Made by a program: the position numbers and the translations under genes. A stretch of DNA of 64,000 nucleotides from Candidatus Poribacteria bacterium (GTDB lineage: Bacteria > Poribacteria > WGA-4E > WGA-3G): the NCBI GenBank assembly GCA_022827885.1, contig JAJEIP010000082.1, forward strand, positions 37,401 through 101,400. Direction: 5' to 3'. Positions 37,204 through 45,945 of this stretch are shown piece by piece; positions within the stretch are counted from its first letter, which is position 1; the number at the start of each line of letters is the position of its first letter. The notes below the pieces were generated by a model. The model ran no database searches. It had not been told where the DNA came from and saw nothing but the letters and a program-made list of their open reading frames with translations.

Positions 37204-37560
37204 ATGTTTTACCGAATTAGACTCGCTCTCAAAGACCGAGTTATCCACACTGCTATGTCAGACTCCGATAAATCCTACTTGATTTACATAGCGATTCGGT
37301 TGATTGAGATGCCCGCACTCTCAAGATTACAGGTTCTATCTACCTGCGCTGTGAACCGACAATGAGCCATTACCTGAAGTTGGTGATGGACGCGGTGTTT
37401 GGGAATGAGAATTTTTTAGCAGACATAACATGGAAACGCTATGGGGTACATAACCTATCATCTGCTTTATTACGCTAAAGACAGCAAGCATGTTATGGCT
37501 AATAGAGTAACTGTACTGCCTACGGTGGCAGCGAAAGCCGCCACGTCCATCTGTAATCGC
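37204..37560 (+). pseudogene. Decayed adenine-specific DNA methyltransferase (type III Mod-like)
   Basis: Three frames must be joined. 37258-37334 reads SYLIYIAIRLIEM; then after a shift 37339-37450 reads SIYLRCEPTMSHYLKLVMDAVFG and ENFLADITWKR; then another shift gives YHLLYYAKDSKHV. This matches the order in type III Mod methyltransferases, where YL-x-x-x-RL-x-EM is followed by GSIYLHCDPT-x-SHYLK, then an IIWKR and an ILFYSK block. Stops interrupt each frame. The catalytic DPPY and target-recognition parts are missing. Confidence 0.65.
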
Positions 37561-37610
37561 GAACATGATACTTTTTAAAGTATCTGTTGCCAATTTCGGA
37601 GGAAAATTTC

Positions 37611-38585
37611 ATGGCACGTCAATTTCTATTTCTGTTTATTGCTTGCAGTTTGGCGTTGTTATACTTGCTTTGTCCCATTTCAGCTGAAGCCCCGAAAACC
37701 GCCAAAATAGTGTTTTGGGCAGACCGTGAAGGAACTCGTGATATCTATCTGATGAACCCGGATGGCACAGACCAAGTGAAAATAACACATCACCGCGCCC
37801 AAGACTTCACGCCTGTCTGGTCTCCAACAGGTGGACAGATCCTCTTCGTCTCTGACCGCGATGGCACTTTTGACCTACACCTCATGGACCCAGATGGAAC
37901 AAATGTGAAGCGAGTCTTTGAGAAGGAGGCTCTTAGATTGTACCCCGCGTGGTCGCCGGATGGCAAACAAATTGCCTACGCGCGCATCACACGCGATGAA
38001 CCGATTATCCATATTGCCACACTCGGTGAAGAAAATGAGGAGCGAATCGCTACTGGTAATTATGTTTCGTGGTCACCAGATGGAAGAGAACTGGCATTTA
38101 TTTCTGGCTGGGCAGAAAAAAAGGTGAAAATAACGCTCTTCAACCTGCGGACGGGCAACCAGAAGATCCTTTTCCCTCGTAAGCCGATACCCTCGTGGAT
38201 GTCCTATGGTGCTAAGTGGTCACCGACAGGAGAGAAACTCACATTTTCCTGGCAGCATCGGGTGCCCCTTAAGGATTTCATTGAGACAGAAACGATTTAT
38301 ACAATGAATCGCGATGGCACAGACGTTACGCAGATTATTGCTGAAGCGGGTCCAAGAGCAATTTTACCAGTCTGGTCTCCGCGTGGTGATGCGCTGCTCT
38401 ATGAGCGATATGTGGGTCGTACGAGTTTCCACATCTTCAAAGTTAGTTTAGAGAGTGGTGAGATCGAACAACTGACGCATATCGGATGGAACCACTTAGG
38501 GGATTGGTTTGATCCGGCGTATGCGCTGCCAGTTTCACCGCAATCTCACCTGTTAACGATAACATGGGGAGACATAAAAAAATAG
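37611..38585 (+). CDS. Secreted TolB-like WD40 beta-propeller protein with conserved C-terminal tail
   Basis: 324 residues from the ATG at 37611, with GGAGGAAAA 5 bases upstream. Signal peptide FLFLFIACSLALLYLLCPIS. About six PD40/TolB blades: RDIYLMNPDGTDQVKITH, WSPTGGQILFVSDRDG, FDLHLMDPDGTNVKRV, WSPDGKQIAYARI and so on. Usually periplasmic, binding peptidoglycan-linked partners. It ends HLLTITWGDIKK, the third case in this window of a terminal L-x-T-T-W-x-x-I-K tail. It stands alone between decayed genes. Confidence 0.83.
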   Translation: MARQFLFLFIACSLALLYLLCPISAEAPKTAKIVFWADREGTRDIYLMNPDGTDQVKITHHRAQDFTPVWSPTGGQILFVSDRDGTFDLHLMDPDGTNVKRVFEKEALRLYPAWSPDGKQIAYARITRDEPIIHIATLGEENEERIATGNYVSWSPDGRELAFISGWAEKKVKITLFNLRTGNQKILFPRKPIPSWMSYGAKWSPTGEKLTFSWQHRVPLKDFIETETIYTMNRDGTDVTQIIAEAGPRAILPVWSPRGDALLYERYVGRTSFHIFKVSLESGEIEQLTHIGWNHLGDWFDPAYALPVSPQSHLLTITWGDIKK

Positions 38586-38678
38586 TCGGCTTTTTGTAAA
38601 AAATCAACCCACAATAAGGTATCTGTCCCGTCCTTTGAGGAATCATATAGGTATCAGAATTCAGAAGTCAAATTGTTT

Positions 38679-38946
38679 TCAAACATTTCCAGACCGCTTT
38701 ACGTCGACTTCGATGGTATAACTTTGCCATGTCTTGTCTCCAATCGTGAGTAAACGAGTCCATCCATCAAGATTTATTGCTTGAAGTTCACGATCAATTA
38801 CCTCCCAAGAGCCTGGTGCAGCATCATTTCGTATTAGTTCCCGCCATTCTTCTAAATTTGCGTCATCAAAAGTTTCAATAAACGTTTCTGCCGATACAGA
38901 AGAACGTGAAAAGAAACAGTGAGCATCCAATGACTGTTAATTTCAT
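38679..38946 (-). pseudogene. Frameshifted, truncated secreted protein
   Basis: From ATG 38946 the frame reads MKLTVIGCSLFLFTFFCIG, a signal peptide, then stops. One base off, the other frame continues SVSAETFIETFDDANLEEW, then SWEVIDRELQAIN and a WQSYTIEVDVK strand, like the opening of a DUF1080/LamG-type domain, and stops at 38679. The domain is cut at roughly one third of normal length. Confidence 0.55.
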
Positions 38947-39119
38947 GATAATGTTCCGTTGACTGATTTTTGCTTAGTCTGAGAGTATGTGCTGCCATAT
39001 TGTTTCCCTCACCTATGCAACCATAAAGTCTATTCTTCATTCCATCAATCCAATGATAGTCGATTATACCCCATAGGCATTTTCTGTCAACACTTCACGG
39101 GGTATTTATCAGGGGCATT

Positions 39120-39220
39120 TATGGTAAACCTTAGCATTAATTGGACACTATAGATCGGAAACAACCCCTACTCCCCTTATCAAGGGGAATAGTGTCTGTT
39201 TATTTATCTGGATTACCATA
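39120..39220. mobile_element. MITE of about 101 bp, IS630-like ends
   Basis: TATGGTAAACC at the left and GGATTACCATA at the right, inverted with one mismatch, TA at both edges as for IS630/Tc1-type targets. The left end shares TATGGTA with the terminus beside the IS630 transposase fragment at 63883. Confidence 0.6.
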
Positions 39221-39406
39221 GTTTCCGATTTTTTGTCCAAAGAAACCCCCTAAAGAATCAGAATCAACGGTATGAGGTCTCCCGTATGGGCTTCAAATCA
39301 ACGGTATGAATGCCGTATGGCATTCCCCGCCCCTTATCAGGGGGACTTTCGACCTTCCTTGCGGAAAACTATGGTAGATTTTAGAATTACTTTGACACGC
39401 TGCATC

Positions 39407-39469
39407 GGCGAGGTTAGAAACCTCGCCTACCGAGATAAGGGACGTGTTTAGGGTTGGGAGACCCAACCT
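39407..39469. repeat. Two palindromes of the window-wide family
   Basis: GGCGAGGTT-3 nt-AACCTCGCC at 39407-39427, then AGGGTTGGG/CCCAACCT at 39450-39469. The first is followed by TACCGAG, as in other copies. Confidence 0.65.
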
Positions 39470-39555
39470 CTACGAAAACTGTTCATATATTTTTAGGATT
39501 TACTATAAATAGCCCTGGGGTATTTATCAGGGCTATCCAATTTTCCGATTTCTTC

Positions 39556-39890
39556 TTATATGAGTTTAACTGCGCGTTTAGGTTTTGAAGCGAAAAATCG
39601 GAGAGTTTCAGCGATTTTTGTATGTCCGTTGAGGCGTAAGACCGACAGAACGGTGTTGCGTAAGGCAGCCATGACTTCTGGAATACTGCCGGTTCGTGCT
39701 TGTGAAGCGTCCTCATCGAGGACGGCATCTCGCAGCCAATGAACTTTGTTTTCTATCGTCCAGTGTCCTCGCCGGAGTTTCAGCAACGTTTCTGCGGAAG
39801 CTTTCTGAGGCGTTAGACTTGTGATGCCATACTGCGTCTGAGAGGAGATCTCGCCTGTTTTGGTATTGACTCGCCGAGAGAGGATAGAGA
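39556..39890 (-). pseudogene. ISAs1-family transposase, C-terminal fragment
   Basis: The homologous part begins near LVSILSRRVNTKTGEIS and contains LRRGHWTIENKVHWLRD followed by AVLDEDASQARTG, the DDE-domain glutamate region of ISAs1 (H-repeat) transposases. The stop is at 39556. The N-terminal two thirds, with the two catalytic aspartates, are missing; the open frame upstream to 40146 is low-complexity and not transposase. Confidence 0.75.
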
Positions 39891-40065
39891 CCAAAGCCTG
39901 ACACTTATAATCCTGCGTTGCTTGCCGCGGCGCGTTTTTTCGCGATTTTGCGCCTACTTCACACCCTAAAACAGAAAAAAAAAAGTAATTTTCACGGTTT
40001 TTTTGTAGAAAACCCGCAATTTTACGCAAAAAAGTGAGAAATATGATAAAAAACGCAATTTTCCC

Positions 40066-40132
40066 TTGACAATAAATGCGAAAATGCGTTACACTATATA
40101 CAAGAAAAATGGGGGGCGTTGAAACGCCCCCC
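40066..40132 (+). promoter_or_regulatory. Promoter followed by a strong GC hairpin
   Basis: TTGACA (40066-40071), 18 bases, TACACT (40090-40095). Then GGGGGGCGTT/AACGCCCCCC, a 9-10 bp stem at 40111-40132 right after the expected transcript start. The leader to the gene at 40326 is about 225 bases. A start-site hairpin of this strength suggests attenuation or transcript protection. Confidence 0.6.
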
Positions 40133-40325
40133 GAACCAAAATCCAAGCATCAACTCAGTTTGGTATTTTAAGCCTACCATTTAAAGCCTACCACAAGATA
40201 CCCGCCGAGTCAACCCAAAAAGGAATTCAAGATAAAAAACTGACAATAGAACCATCGCTATTAACCCGTAATTCAACCGCCGCGGTCGCCAGTGTCCGCG
40301 GCACACCCCACAAAGGAATCACATT

Positions 40326-40739
40326 TTGAAACTCCCACACCTGATTAGACTTCACGTCGCGGCTTTTCACTTCGCAAAAACACCGGACTGCACGGCACAG
40401 ATGTTAGCGCACGTGACGGACGTGAAAGTCAAAACCGTCTATGGCTGGGTGCAACGCCCGGAGTGGCACGCCGCCCTCGACGCCCTCCATTTCAAAGGGA
40501 CGCGCGCTTTCGCTCGTAAACCGACCCGCGACCCCCTCCGCGATACCGGGAGGTTAGTGGAACAGGCGTTCGAGATATACAAAAGAGCGCGCACGGAGGG
40601 ACGCACCCCGAAAAAAGCCGTCACCGAAGTCATCAACGCCGTGGAACTCAAACGTAGACGCATTAACACCTGGGCGAAACGCTATGAATGGGAGTCCGCT
40701 CTACAGACCTGCAATCACGAGGACGAACAGAGGCAGTAG
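40326..40739 (+). CDS. Small protein with two tandem HTH-like W-repeats
   Basis: 137 residues from a TTG with AAAGGAATC upstream. Two repeats: KVKTVYGWVQRPEWHAALDAL (about residues 33-53, split in two) and LKRRRINTWAKRYEWESALQT near the C-terminus. Each is a short HTH ending W-x-x-R-x-E-W-x-x-A-L, like the DNA-binding start of phage small terminase or recombinase-type proteins. Highly basic, higher GC than its surroundings. Function unknown; recently transferred DNA is possible. Confidence 0.5.
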   Translation: MKLPHLIRLHVAAFHFAKTPDCTAQMLAHVTDVKVKTVYGWVQRPEWHAALDALHFKGTRAFARKPTRDPLRDTGRLVEQAFEIYKRARTEGRTPKKAVTEVINAVELKRRRINTWAKRYEWESALQTCNHEDEQRQ

Positions 40740-40847
40740 GGGTTGGGCAAACATAGAATTACCAATTTATTTTTTGAAACGTCATCTAACTGCACCAATG
40801 CTGAATGTCTAATTAATTCTAAGGTCTACCATAAATGAAAAATAAAC

Positions 40848-40876
40848 TTGCATTCCTAAATTATATACGTTATTAT
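40848..40876 (+). promoter_or_regulatory. Promoter for comF
   Basis: TTGCAT (40848-40853), 17 bases, TATTAT (40871-40876). The region around it is very AT-rich. About 60 bases separate it from the comF ATG. Confidence 0.5.
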
Positions 40877-40943
40877 ATATTACAGATTATCATATATGAC
40901 GTAAACGTGAATAGATACCCAAGAACACCAAAGGTAGCGTTTT

Positions 40944-41696
40944 ATGGGCATAAAATCGATCGGCTTGCACGTTCCCCGTTTATTGCGGGATATATCTGAA
41001 ACCGCAATAACTTTCCTCTATCCGGCAGAGTGTCGGGTTTGTAAGGAATTTCTTGGGGCTACGTCTATACCCTATATCTGTAATAACTGTTGGCAGGATA
41101 TCCAATTCCTTGAAGCACCTTGGTGCGATATATGTGGCACACCGGGTATCAATGGACTCTGCGAGGCGTGTGCGACTGCCCCACCGCGCTACGGAAAATT
41201 GAGAACTCTCGCCTTTTACCAGACAACACTCCAGCAAGCAATACATTTCTTTAAATTTGAAAAGAAAAAGGTGTTTGCGCGACCGCTAACCGAACTGATA
41301 AACGCACATATGCCGTCGGACTGTAATATTGCGGAATACGATTTTATCTTGCCCGTTCCAATCCATAAGAAACGGCTGCGGGAACGCGGTTTCAATCAGG
41401 CGACGCTCCTTGCAAACGGGATTGCGAAAACTGCAGGCGTTCCAGTTCTCACAGATACATTGGTTCGACACCGGCATACAGTGGCACAAAGCAGTCTGGA
41501 TAGAGAGGCGCGCCAGCAGAATCTTATAGATGCTTTTGAAATTCGGAACCCAGATATTATCCGTGACAAGCGACTTCTGGTTTTTGACGATGTTTTCACT
41601 ACGGGTGCCACGATTCGTGAAGCAGTGAGTGAGCTTTGGACTGCCGATCCCGCCGAGATTGATGTTTTGACCTTGGCGAGAACCTTAAATGTGTAG
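40944..41696 (+). CDS. comF: ComF family protein (phosphoribosyltransferase fold)
   Basis: 250 residues. N-terminal Zn ribbon CRVCKEF...CNNCW and CDICGTPGINGLCEAC, then the PRTase fold with RERGFNQATLLANGIA, RHRHTVAQSSLDREARQQN and the PRPP-like loop LLVFDDVFTTGATIREA. ComF proteins serve in DNA uptake or recombination of single-stranded DNA. No other competence genes are in the window. Confidence 0.9.
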   Translation: MGIKSIGLHVPRLLRDISETAITFLYPAECRVCKEFLGATSIPYICNNCWQDIQFLEAPWCDICGTPGINGLCEACATAPPRYGKLRTLAFYQTTLQQAIHFFKFEKKKVFARPLTELINAHMPSDCNIAEYDFILPVPIHKKRLRERGFNQATLLANGIAKTAGVPVLTDTLVRHRHTVAQSSLDREARQQNLIDAFEIRNPDIIRDKRLLVFDDVFTTGATIREAVSELWTADPAEIDVLTLARTLNV

Positions 41697-41996
41697 AGAA
41701 TATGTTGGGTTTCACTCGTCCTTTGATAGTTTCAGGTTTCTTGATGAATTTGAGCGTTATCTGCTCCGTGCGATTTTTAATAATTCCCGTTCAACCCAAC
41801 CTACGCGCTATAAAGGGAACGGGCAATGAATTGCCCTACTACGAACGGGGGTCCCCCAAATTGGCAAAATCGTGAAACTTTTTTATCAAGATTGCGTTTA
41901 CAAAATATTAGTTATCAGCAGTTATCACGAGAAGTGTTCGGATTATCAGAAATCTCTCTAACGGATAATTCTCACTGCAAAGCAGACTAAAAAAAC

Positions 41997-42118
41997 AGGA
42001 CTTACGCAATTTGGACCATAGGACGCTTTGTTAGAGGGAGTACCCGAAAAAAAACACAGATGTCCTCCTGGCACAACCTAACAGGTTATGCTACAAAAGA
42101 GCATCATGCGTAAGTCCT
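41997..42118. mobile_element. MITE with AGGACTTACGCA ends, copy 1
   Basis: AGGACTTACGCA (41997-42008) and its perfect complement TGCGTAAGTCCT (42107-42118), 122 bp. Interior GTTAGAGGGAG, a run of A, and TGCTACAAAAGAG match copy 2 at 61415-61540. No coding capacity. A single end is at 50844. Mobilised by some IS not in the window. The rest of the 41697-42185 gap holds palindromic GGGCAATGAATTGCCC at 41820 and nothing else clear. Confidence 0.75.
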
Positions 42119-42185
42119 AAAAAATCCGCTTTGATAACTATTGCCCCTTGAGATATTACCTAAATTATAGTGGGAGGGTAAACCT

Positions 42186-45100
42186 TTGCACTTAAACAGC
42201 ATTAAAATTCGTGGATTTAAGAGTTTCGCCGAAGAAGTTGAGCTGATACTTGAACCCGGTATCACGACGATTGTCGGACCCAACGGTTGCGGGAAAAGCA
42301 ACGTTTCCGATGCGATCCGATGGGTGCTTGGGGAACAGAGTGCCCGCTCGCTTCGGTGTGCTTCTATGCGCGACCTCCTGTTCAACGGTGGTGCGAATTT
42401 CGCACCCGCTCAGAAAACAGAGGTAGCACTGCATTTTTCGGCCTTGCTTGCAAACGGAAAACTTGCTTCACAACAGTCAAATGGAAATGGCGCAGCGTCC
42501 CCCGATCCCCCGACACAAGATGCTCTCAAACTTGCCCTGGCGTCTCCAGAAGTTCAGGTGTCTCGGCATCTGACTCGCAATGGTGAAAGCCGCTATCTAA
42601 TAAATCAGAACCCGTGCCGTCTCCGAGACATCAGCGAACTCTTCATGGACACAGGTATCGGCGTAGATGCTTACTCCGTTATGGAACAGAGTAAGATCGA
42701 CCTCATCCTGAACGTCCGCCCCGAAGAACGTCGCTTCCTTTTCGATGAAGTCGCCGGCATCACGAAGTATAAACACCGCAAAAAAACAGCACTCCGTAAA
42801 CTTGAACAGACCGAGCAAAACCTCGCCCGTATCAACGATGTGATTCAGGAGTTACAGCGCGAAACCGAGTCCCTCAAGGAACAGGCAGAACAAGCACGGC
42901 TCTATAACACACAGCAGGCGCAGTTGAAGCAGTTTGAATTGGAACTCGCGCATCGGGAATATGATAAACTCCGGACAGATTATAGCCAAACCCAAGCCGA
43001 CTTGGATGCGGTTTTAACCACCGTTGCGAGTGCGTCTGAAACCCTTAAAGCCGCTGAGGAACGTATCGAGAACGCCACAAACCGTCGATCTGAGTTGGAT
43101 GACGCTATACGTGAAGGACAGATAGCCCTTCGTGAGATTGAGACCCAGATTGAGCAGATCGAACGCCAGATCGTACTTCACAAAGAACGCCAGCTCAACA
43201 TTCAACGCCAACGGGAGCGAGCCCTCCAAACGCTTGAATCCTTAAAAGCACAGCAAACAGGCACACTTACACAGCAGCGGGAACGCACCCAAGAATATCA
43301 AAAACTTGAGGCATCCTGCAAGATAGAAGAGAGCCGATTGGCAGCGCGTCAGCAGCTGCTCACAGAACTCGCGGGACGTATCAGTCGGGCAAAGGATTCC
43401 GTCCAAGAAACACAAGACACCTTGCGCGAGATCGCAACGGAGTTAGGAGAACGCGAACGCGAACGTCTATCAATCGAGCATACGTTGACAAATACCGAAG
43501 GGAATCTCAACCGCCTGAAAGAAAATAAGATGGCGTTAACCGCTGAACTCAGCACTGCCACCGATACGCGCGATGAAGTCCAGTATGCCGAAACACAATT
43601 GAAGGCAGCCCTCGTCCAAATCGAGACTCAGAAGAATCAGGCAGAGATGGATCTCAGCGAGAACCAAGATGCGCTCCGTAAGATTGAAGCCGAAATCCGA
43701 GACTTACAAAACACCTTAGGTGCCAACGTCTCACGGCATAAATCCTTACAGGAATTGCAATCTGCTTACGAGGGATACTATACCGGTGTCCGAGCGATCA
43801 TGCAGGCGAAAACTCACTATTCCGATCAGTTTCACGGGGTGTGTGGTGTCGTTGCTGAGCTCCTCACAACGGATACAGAATATGAAGTTGCGATAGAGGT
43901 CGCTCTCGGGAGTGCTATCCAGAACGTCATCACTGAAACCGCTGAGGATGCCCAAAAGGGGATCGCTTTCCTTAAAAAGCATCGCGCAGGGAGGGTAACG
44001 TTCCTCCCGCTGGATATCCTACGTGGACGTCGGTTTAATGACGACGAACTCCTGGACCAGCCCGGTGTTATCGGAATCGCTGAGGAATTGATCGATTACG
44101 ACCTTAAATACGAGGTTGCGATGCGGCATCTCTTGGGCAATACGCTCGTTATTGAAGATTTGGATTCGGCAATCGCCTTGACCCGTCGGTTCCGTCCGAG
44201 TGCACGGCTCGTCACGTTAGATGGCGAAGTCATTAATACCTCTGGTGCCATCACTGGCGGTCAAACAGACCAGAGAAAAAGCGGTCTCCTGAGCCGTTCA
44301 CGCGAACTCGAGACACTTGCGGACGAGATTGGGAAGTTGACGCAAAGTTCCAATCAGAAGAACCAGAGGCGTAAGGCATACGCCGCAGCAATAGCGAATT
44401 TCCAAAAAACGCGGCAGACACTTACCGCACAATGGCAGGATAAACGGGTTGAGAAAGCGTCACTGACGAAAGACTTAGAGCAGGCGAATCTTCAAGTTAT
44501 CCGACTCGAACAGCAACTCGCTGCACTTGAGGTTGAAAACCGCGAATTGGGCAGTGCGGTAGCGGCATCGCGCGAAGCACAACAAGCTCTCGAAACTGAA
44601 ATCGCGAGCTTGACGCAAAAGAGCACACGGACCGAACGATGGATCGAACGCATGTCCGAGCAGATTGAAAGCGAAAACCGGAAACATATTGAGGTGGCGA
44701 ACACCTGTCAGGAGATGCAAGTCTTCTTAGCAGGACAGCGTCAGAAACTTGAGAGTTTAGCATCGGAAATCCAAACGTTCAAGGAAACACAGGCGCGCAT
44801 AGAAAAGGATATCGCTGAGCAACAGGCAATTATTGACACAGATGAACAGAGAAAAAGTGACCTCGTGGAGCAGGTCGCCGCAGCGCAAGGCGAGTTCCTC
44901 CGTTTAGAAGGGGACCGCGCCGAAGCCGAAGCAGACGTGGATGAACTCACCGAAGAACGCGAGGCACTTCTTCAGGAGGTAGAGGTCCTCCAAAAGGAGA
45001 TGCGGTCAACCCGTAGAAACTTTGAGAAACAGAACCGTGCGCGTCATAAACTCGAAGTCGCCACAACGCAACTTGAAATGCGCATAAAATCGGTCTCAAC

Positions 45101-45929
45101 CCGTATCCACGATAAATATCAGGTTTCGATCGATGCCCTGCCGCCAATAATGGATAAGGAAGTGGGGGTTACAAACCCCTCCCACCCAGCGGACAGCAAG
45201 GAAGTCGGGGTTACAAACCCCTCCCACCCAGCAGATAGCAAGGGAGTCGGGGTTACAAACCCCTCTCACCCAGCGATGGACGAGATCGATCTGTTGGATA
45301 GCATTGAAAAGTTGAAAGCAGAAATTTCTGGAATGGGCGCCGTCAATCTCAAAGCGATTGAGGCTTACGAGGAATATAAGAAACGCCACGATTTTCTTAT
45401 TTCGCAGCGCGCAGATCTTGAACAATCGGTTCAAGACACGTATCAAGTGATACAGAAAATTAATCAGACATCGAGAGAGGTGTTCCTTGCGACGTTTGAA
45501 GCCGTGCAGACGAACTTCCAAGAGGTCTTCACACAACTCTTTGGCGGCGGTGAAACCGAATTGCTATTGACGGATCCGTCCGACGTGCTCGATTCGGGTA
45601 TTGATATTATTGCGCGTCCGCCGGGCAAACGTCCACAGAGCATCACGCAGCTTTCGGGTGGGGAACGTTCATTGGTAGCGATTGGACTCCTGTTTGCCGT
45701 CTTCAAAATCAAGCCGAGTCCTTTCTGTGTCCTCGATGAAGTTGATGCCGCCCTCGACGAAGCAAACGTCCTCCGTTTCGCCAATCTTATCCGTGCCTAC
45801 GCTGAGAACACGCAGTTCGTCATTATCACGCACAACCGGCGCACGATGGAAATCGCGGATGCCATGTACGGCGTGACGATGGAACAGGCGGGTATCTCGA
45901 AAATTGTCTCCGCTAAGTTTGCCGAATAG
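42186..45929 (+). CDS. smc: Chromosome segregation SMC protein with a repeat insertion
   Basis: 1247 residues. Walker A GPNGCGKSNVSDAI at about 33-46, coiled coils about 170-500 and 660-985, hinge about 510-660 (GVVAELLTTDTEYEVAIEVALG; GAITGGQTDQRKSG), ABC signature LSGGERSLVAIGLLF and Walker B FCVLDEVDAALDE at the C-terminus. Forms a ring that condenses and separates chromosomes. TTG start with GGGAGGGT just upstream. Odd feature: residues 991-1032 are three copies of a 14-residue unit (VGVTNPSHPADSK), encoded by an intergenic-type palindrome, placed where the returning coil meets the C-terminal head. The kleisin genes are not nearby. Confidence 0.95.
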   Translation: MHLNSIKIRGFKSFAEEVELILEPGITTIVGPNGCGKSNVSDAIRWVLGEQSARSLRCASMRDLLFNGGANFAPAQKTEVALHFSALLANGKLASQQSNGNGAASPDPPTQDALKLALASPEVQVSRHLTRNGESRYLINQNPCRLRDISELFMDTGIGVDAYSVMEQSKIDLILNVRPEERRFLFDEVAGITKYKHRKKTALRKLEQTEQNLARINDVIQELQRETESLKEQAEQARLYNTQQAQLKQFELELAHREYDKLRTDYSQTQADLDAVLTTVASASETLKAAEERIENATNRRSELDDAIREGQIALREIETQIEQIERQIVLHKERQLNIQRQRERALQTLESLKAQQTGTLTQQRERTQEYQKLEASCKIEESRLAARQQLLTELAGRISRAKDSVQETQDTLREIATELGERERERLSIEHTLTNTEGNLNRLKENKMALTAELSTATDTRDEVQYAETQLKAALVQIETQKNQAEMDLSENQDALRKIEAEIRDLQNTLGANVSRHKSLQELQSAYEGYYTGVRAIMQAKTHYSDQFHGVCGVVAELLTTDTEYEVAIEVALGSAIQNVITETAEDAQKGIAFLKKHRAGRVTFLPLDILRGRRFNDDELLDQPGVIGIAEELIDYDLKYEVAMRHLLGNTLVIEDLDSAIALTRRFRPSARLVTLDGEVINTSGAITGGQTDQRKSGLLSRSRELETLADEIGKLTQSSNQKNQRRKAYAAAIANFQKTRQTLTAQWQDKRVEKASLTKDLEQANLQVIRLEQQLAALEVENRELGSAVAASREAQQALETEIASLTQKSTRTERWIERMSEQIESENRKHIEVANTCQEMQVFLAGQRQKLESLASEIQTFKETQARIEKDIAEQQAIIDTDEQRKSDLVEQVAAAQGEFLRLEGDRAEAEADVDELTEEREALLQEVEVLQKEMRSTRRNFEKQNRARHKLEVATTQLEMRIKSVSTRIHDKYQVSIDALPPIMDKEVGVTNPSHPADSKEVGVTNPSHPADSKGVGVTNPSHPAMDEIDLLDSIEKLKAEISGMGAVNLKAIEAYEEYKKRHDFLISQRADLEQSVQDTYQVIQKINQTSREVFLATFEAVQTNFQEVFTQLFGGGETELLLTDPSDVLDSGIDIIARPPGKRPQSITQLSGGERSLVAIGLLFAVFKIKPSPFCVLDEVDAALDEANVLRFANLIRAYAENTQFVIITHNRRTMEIADAMYGVTMEQAGISKIVSAKFAE
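45156..45281 (+). repeat. Triplicated 42-bp palindrome-bearing unit inside smc
   Basis: Three units of 42 bases, each holding GGGGTTACAAACCCC plus TCCCACCCAGC, in frame with smc and 14 codons each. The core is the same as GGGCTTACAAAGCCC-TCCCAC at 6759. Units 2 and 3 differ from unit 1 at a few positions. Confidence 0.85.
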
Positions 45930-45945
45930 CGGCAAGAACCCTAAT

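Larger units (their letters stand above)
39370..40833. mobile_element. IS630-type ends bracketing a composite region
   Basis: TATGGTAGATTTTAGAATTA at 39370 and its near-complement ending ...TAAGGTCTACCATA at 40833. Between them lie two palindromes (39407-39427 and 39450-39469), an ISAs1 transposase fragment, a promoter with hairpin and the gene at 40326. The inner sequence at the right end matches the MITE start at 61253 for over 40 bases. Whether the whole segment moved as a unit is unknown. Confidence 0.45.

Noticed and set aside
36801..37205. 134-codon minus-strand frame
   Set aside because: No family resemblance, odd composition, and it crosses IS605-type end sequence; more likely chance.
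39891..40146. N-terminal part of the open frame ahead of the ISAs1 fragment
   Set aside because: Low-complexity Phe/Lys-rich sequence with no likeness to ISAs1 transposases; the frame is open by chance in AT-rich DNA.
45156..45281. 42-bp repeats as a CRISPR-like array
   Set aside because: Three direct units without distinct spacers, in frame within smc; no cas genes in the window.
42186..45929. smc as a marker for a replication origin nearby
   Set aside because: No dnaA, dnaN, gidA or DnaA-box cluster seen; smc alone does not mark an origin.
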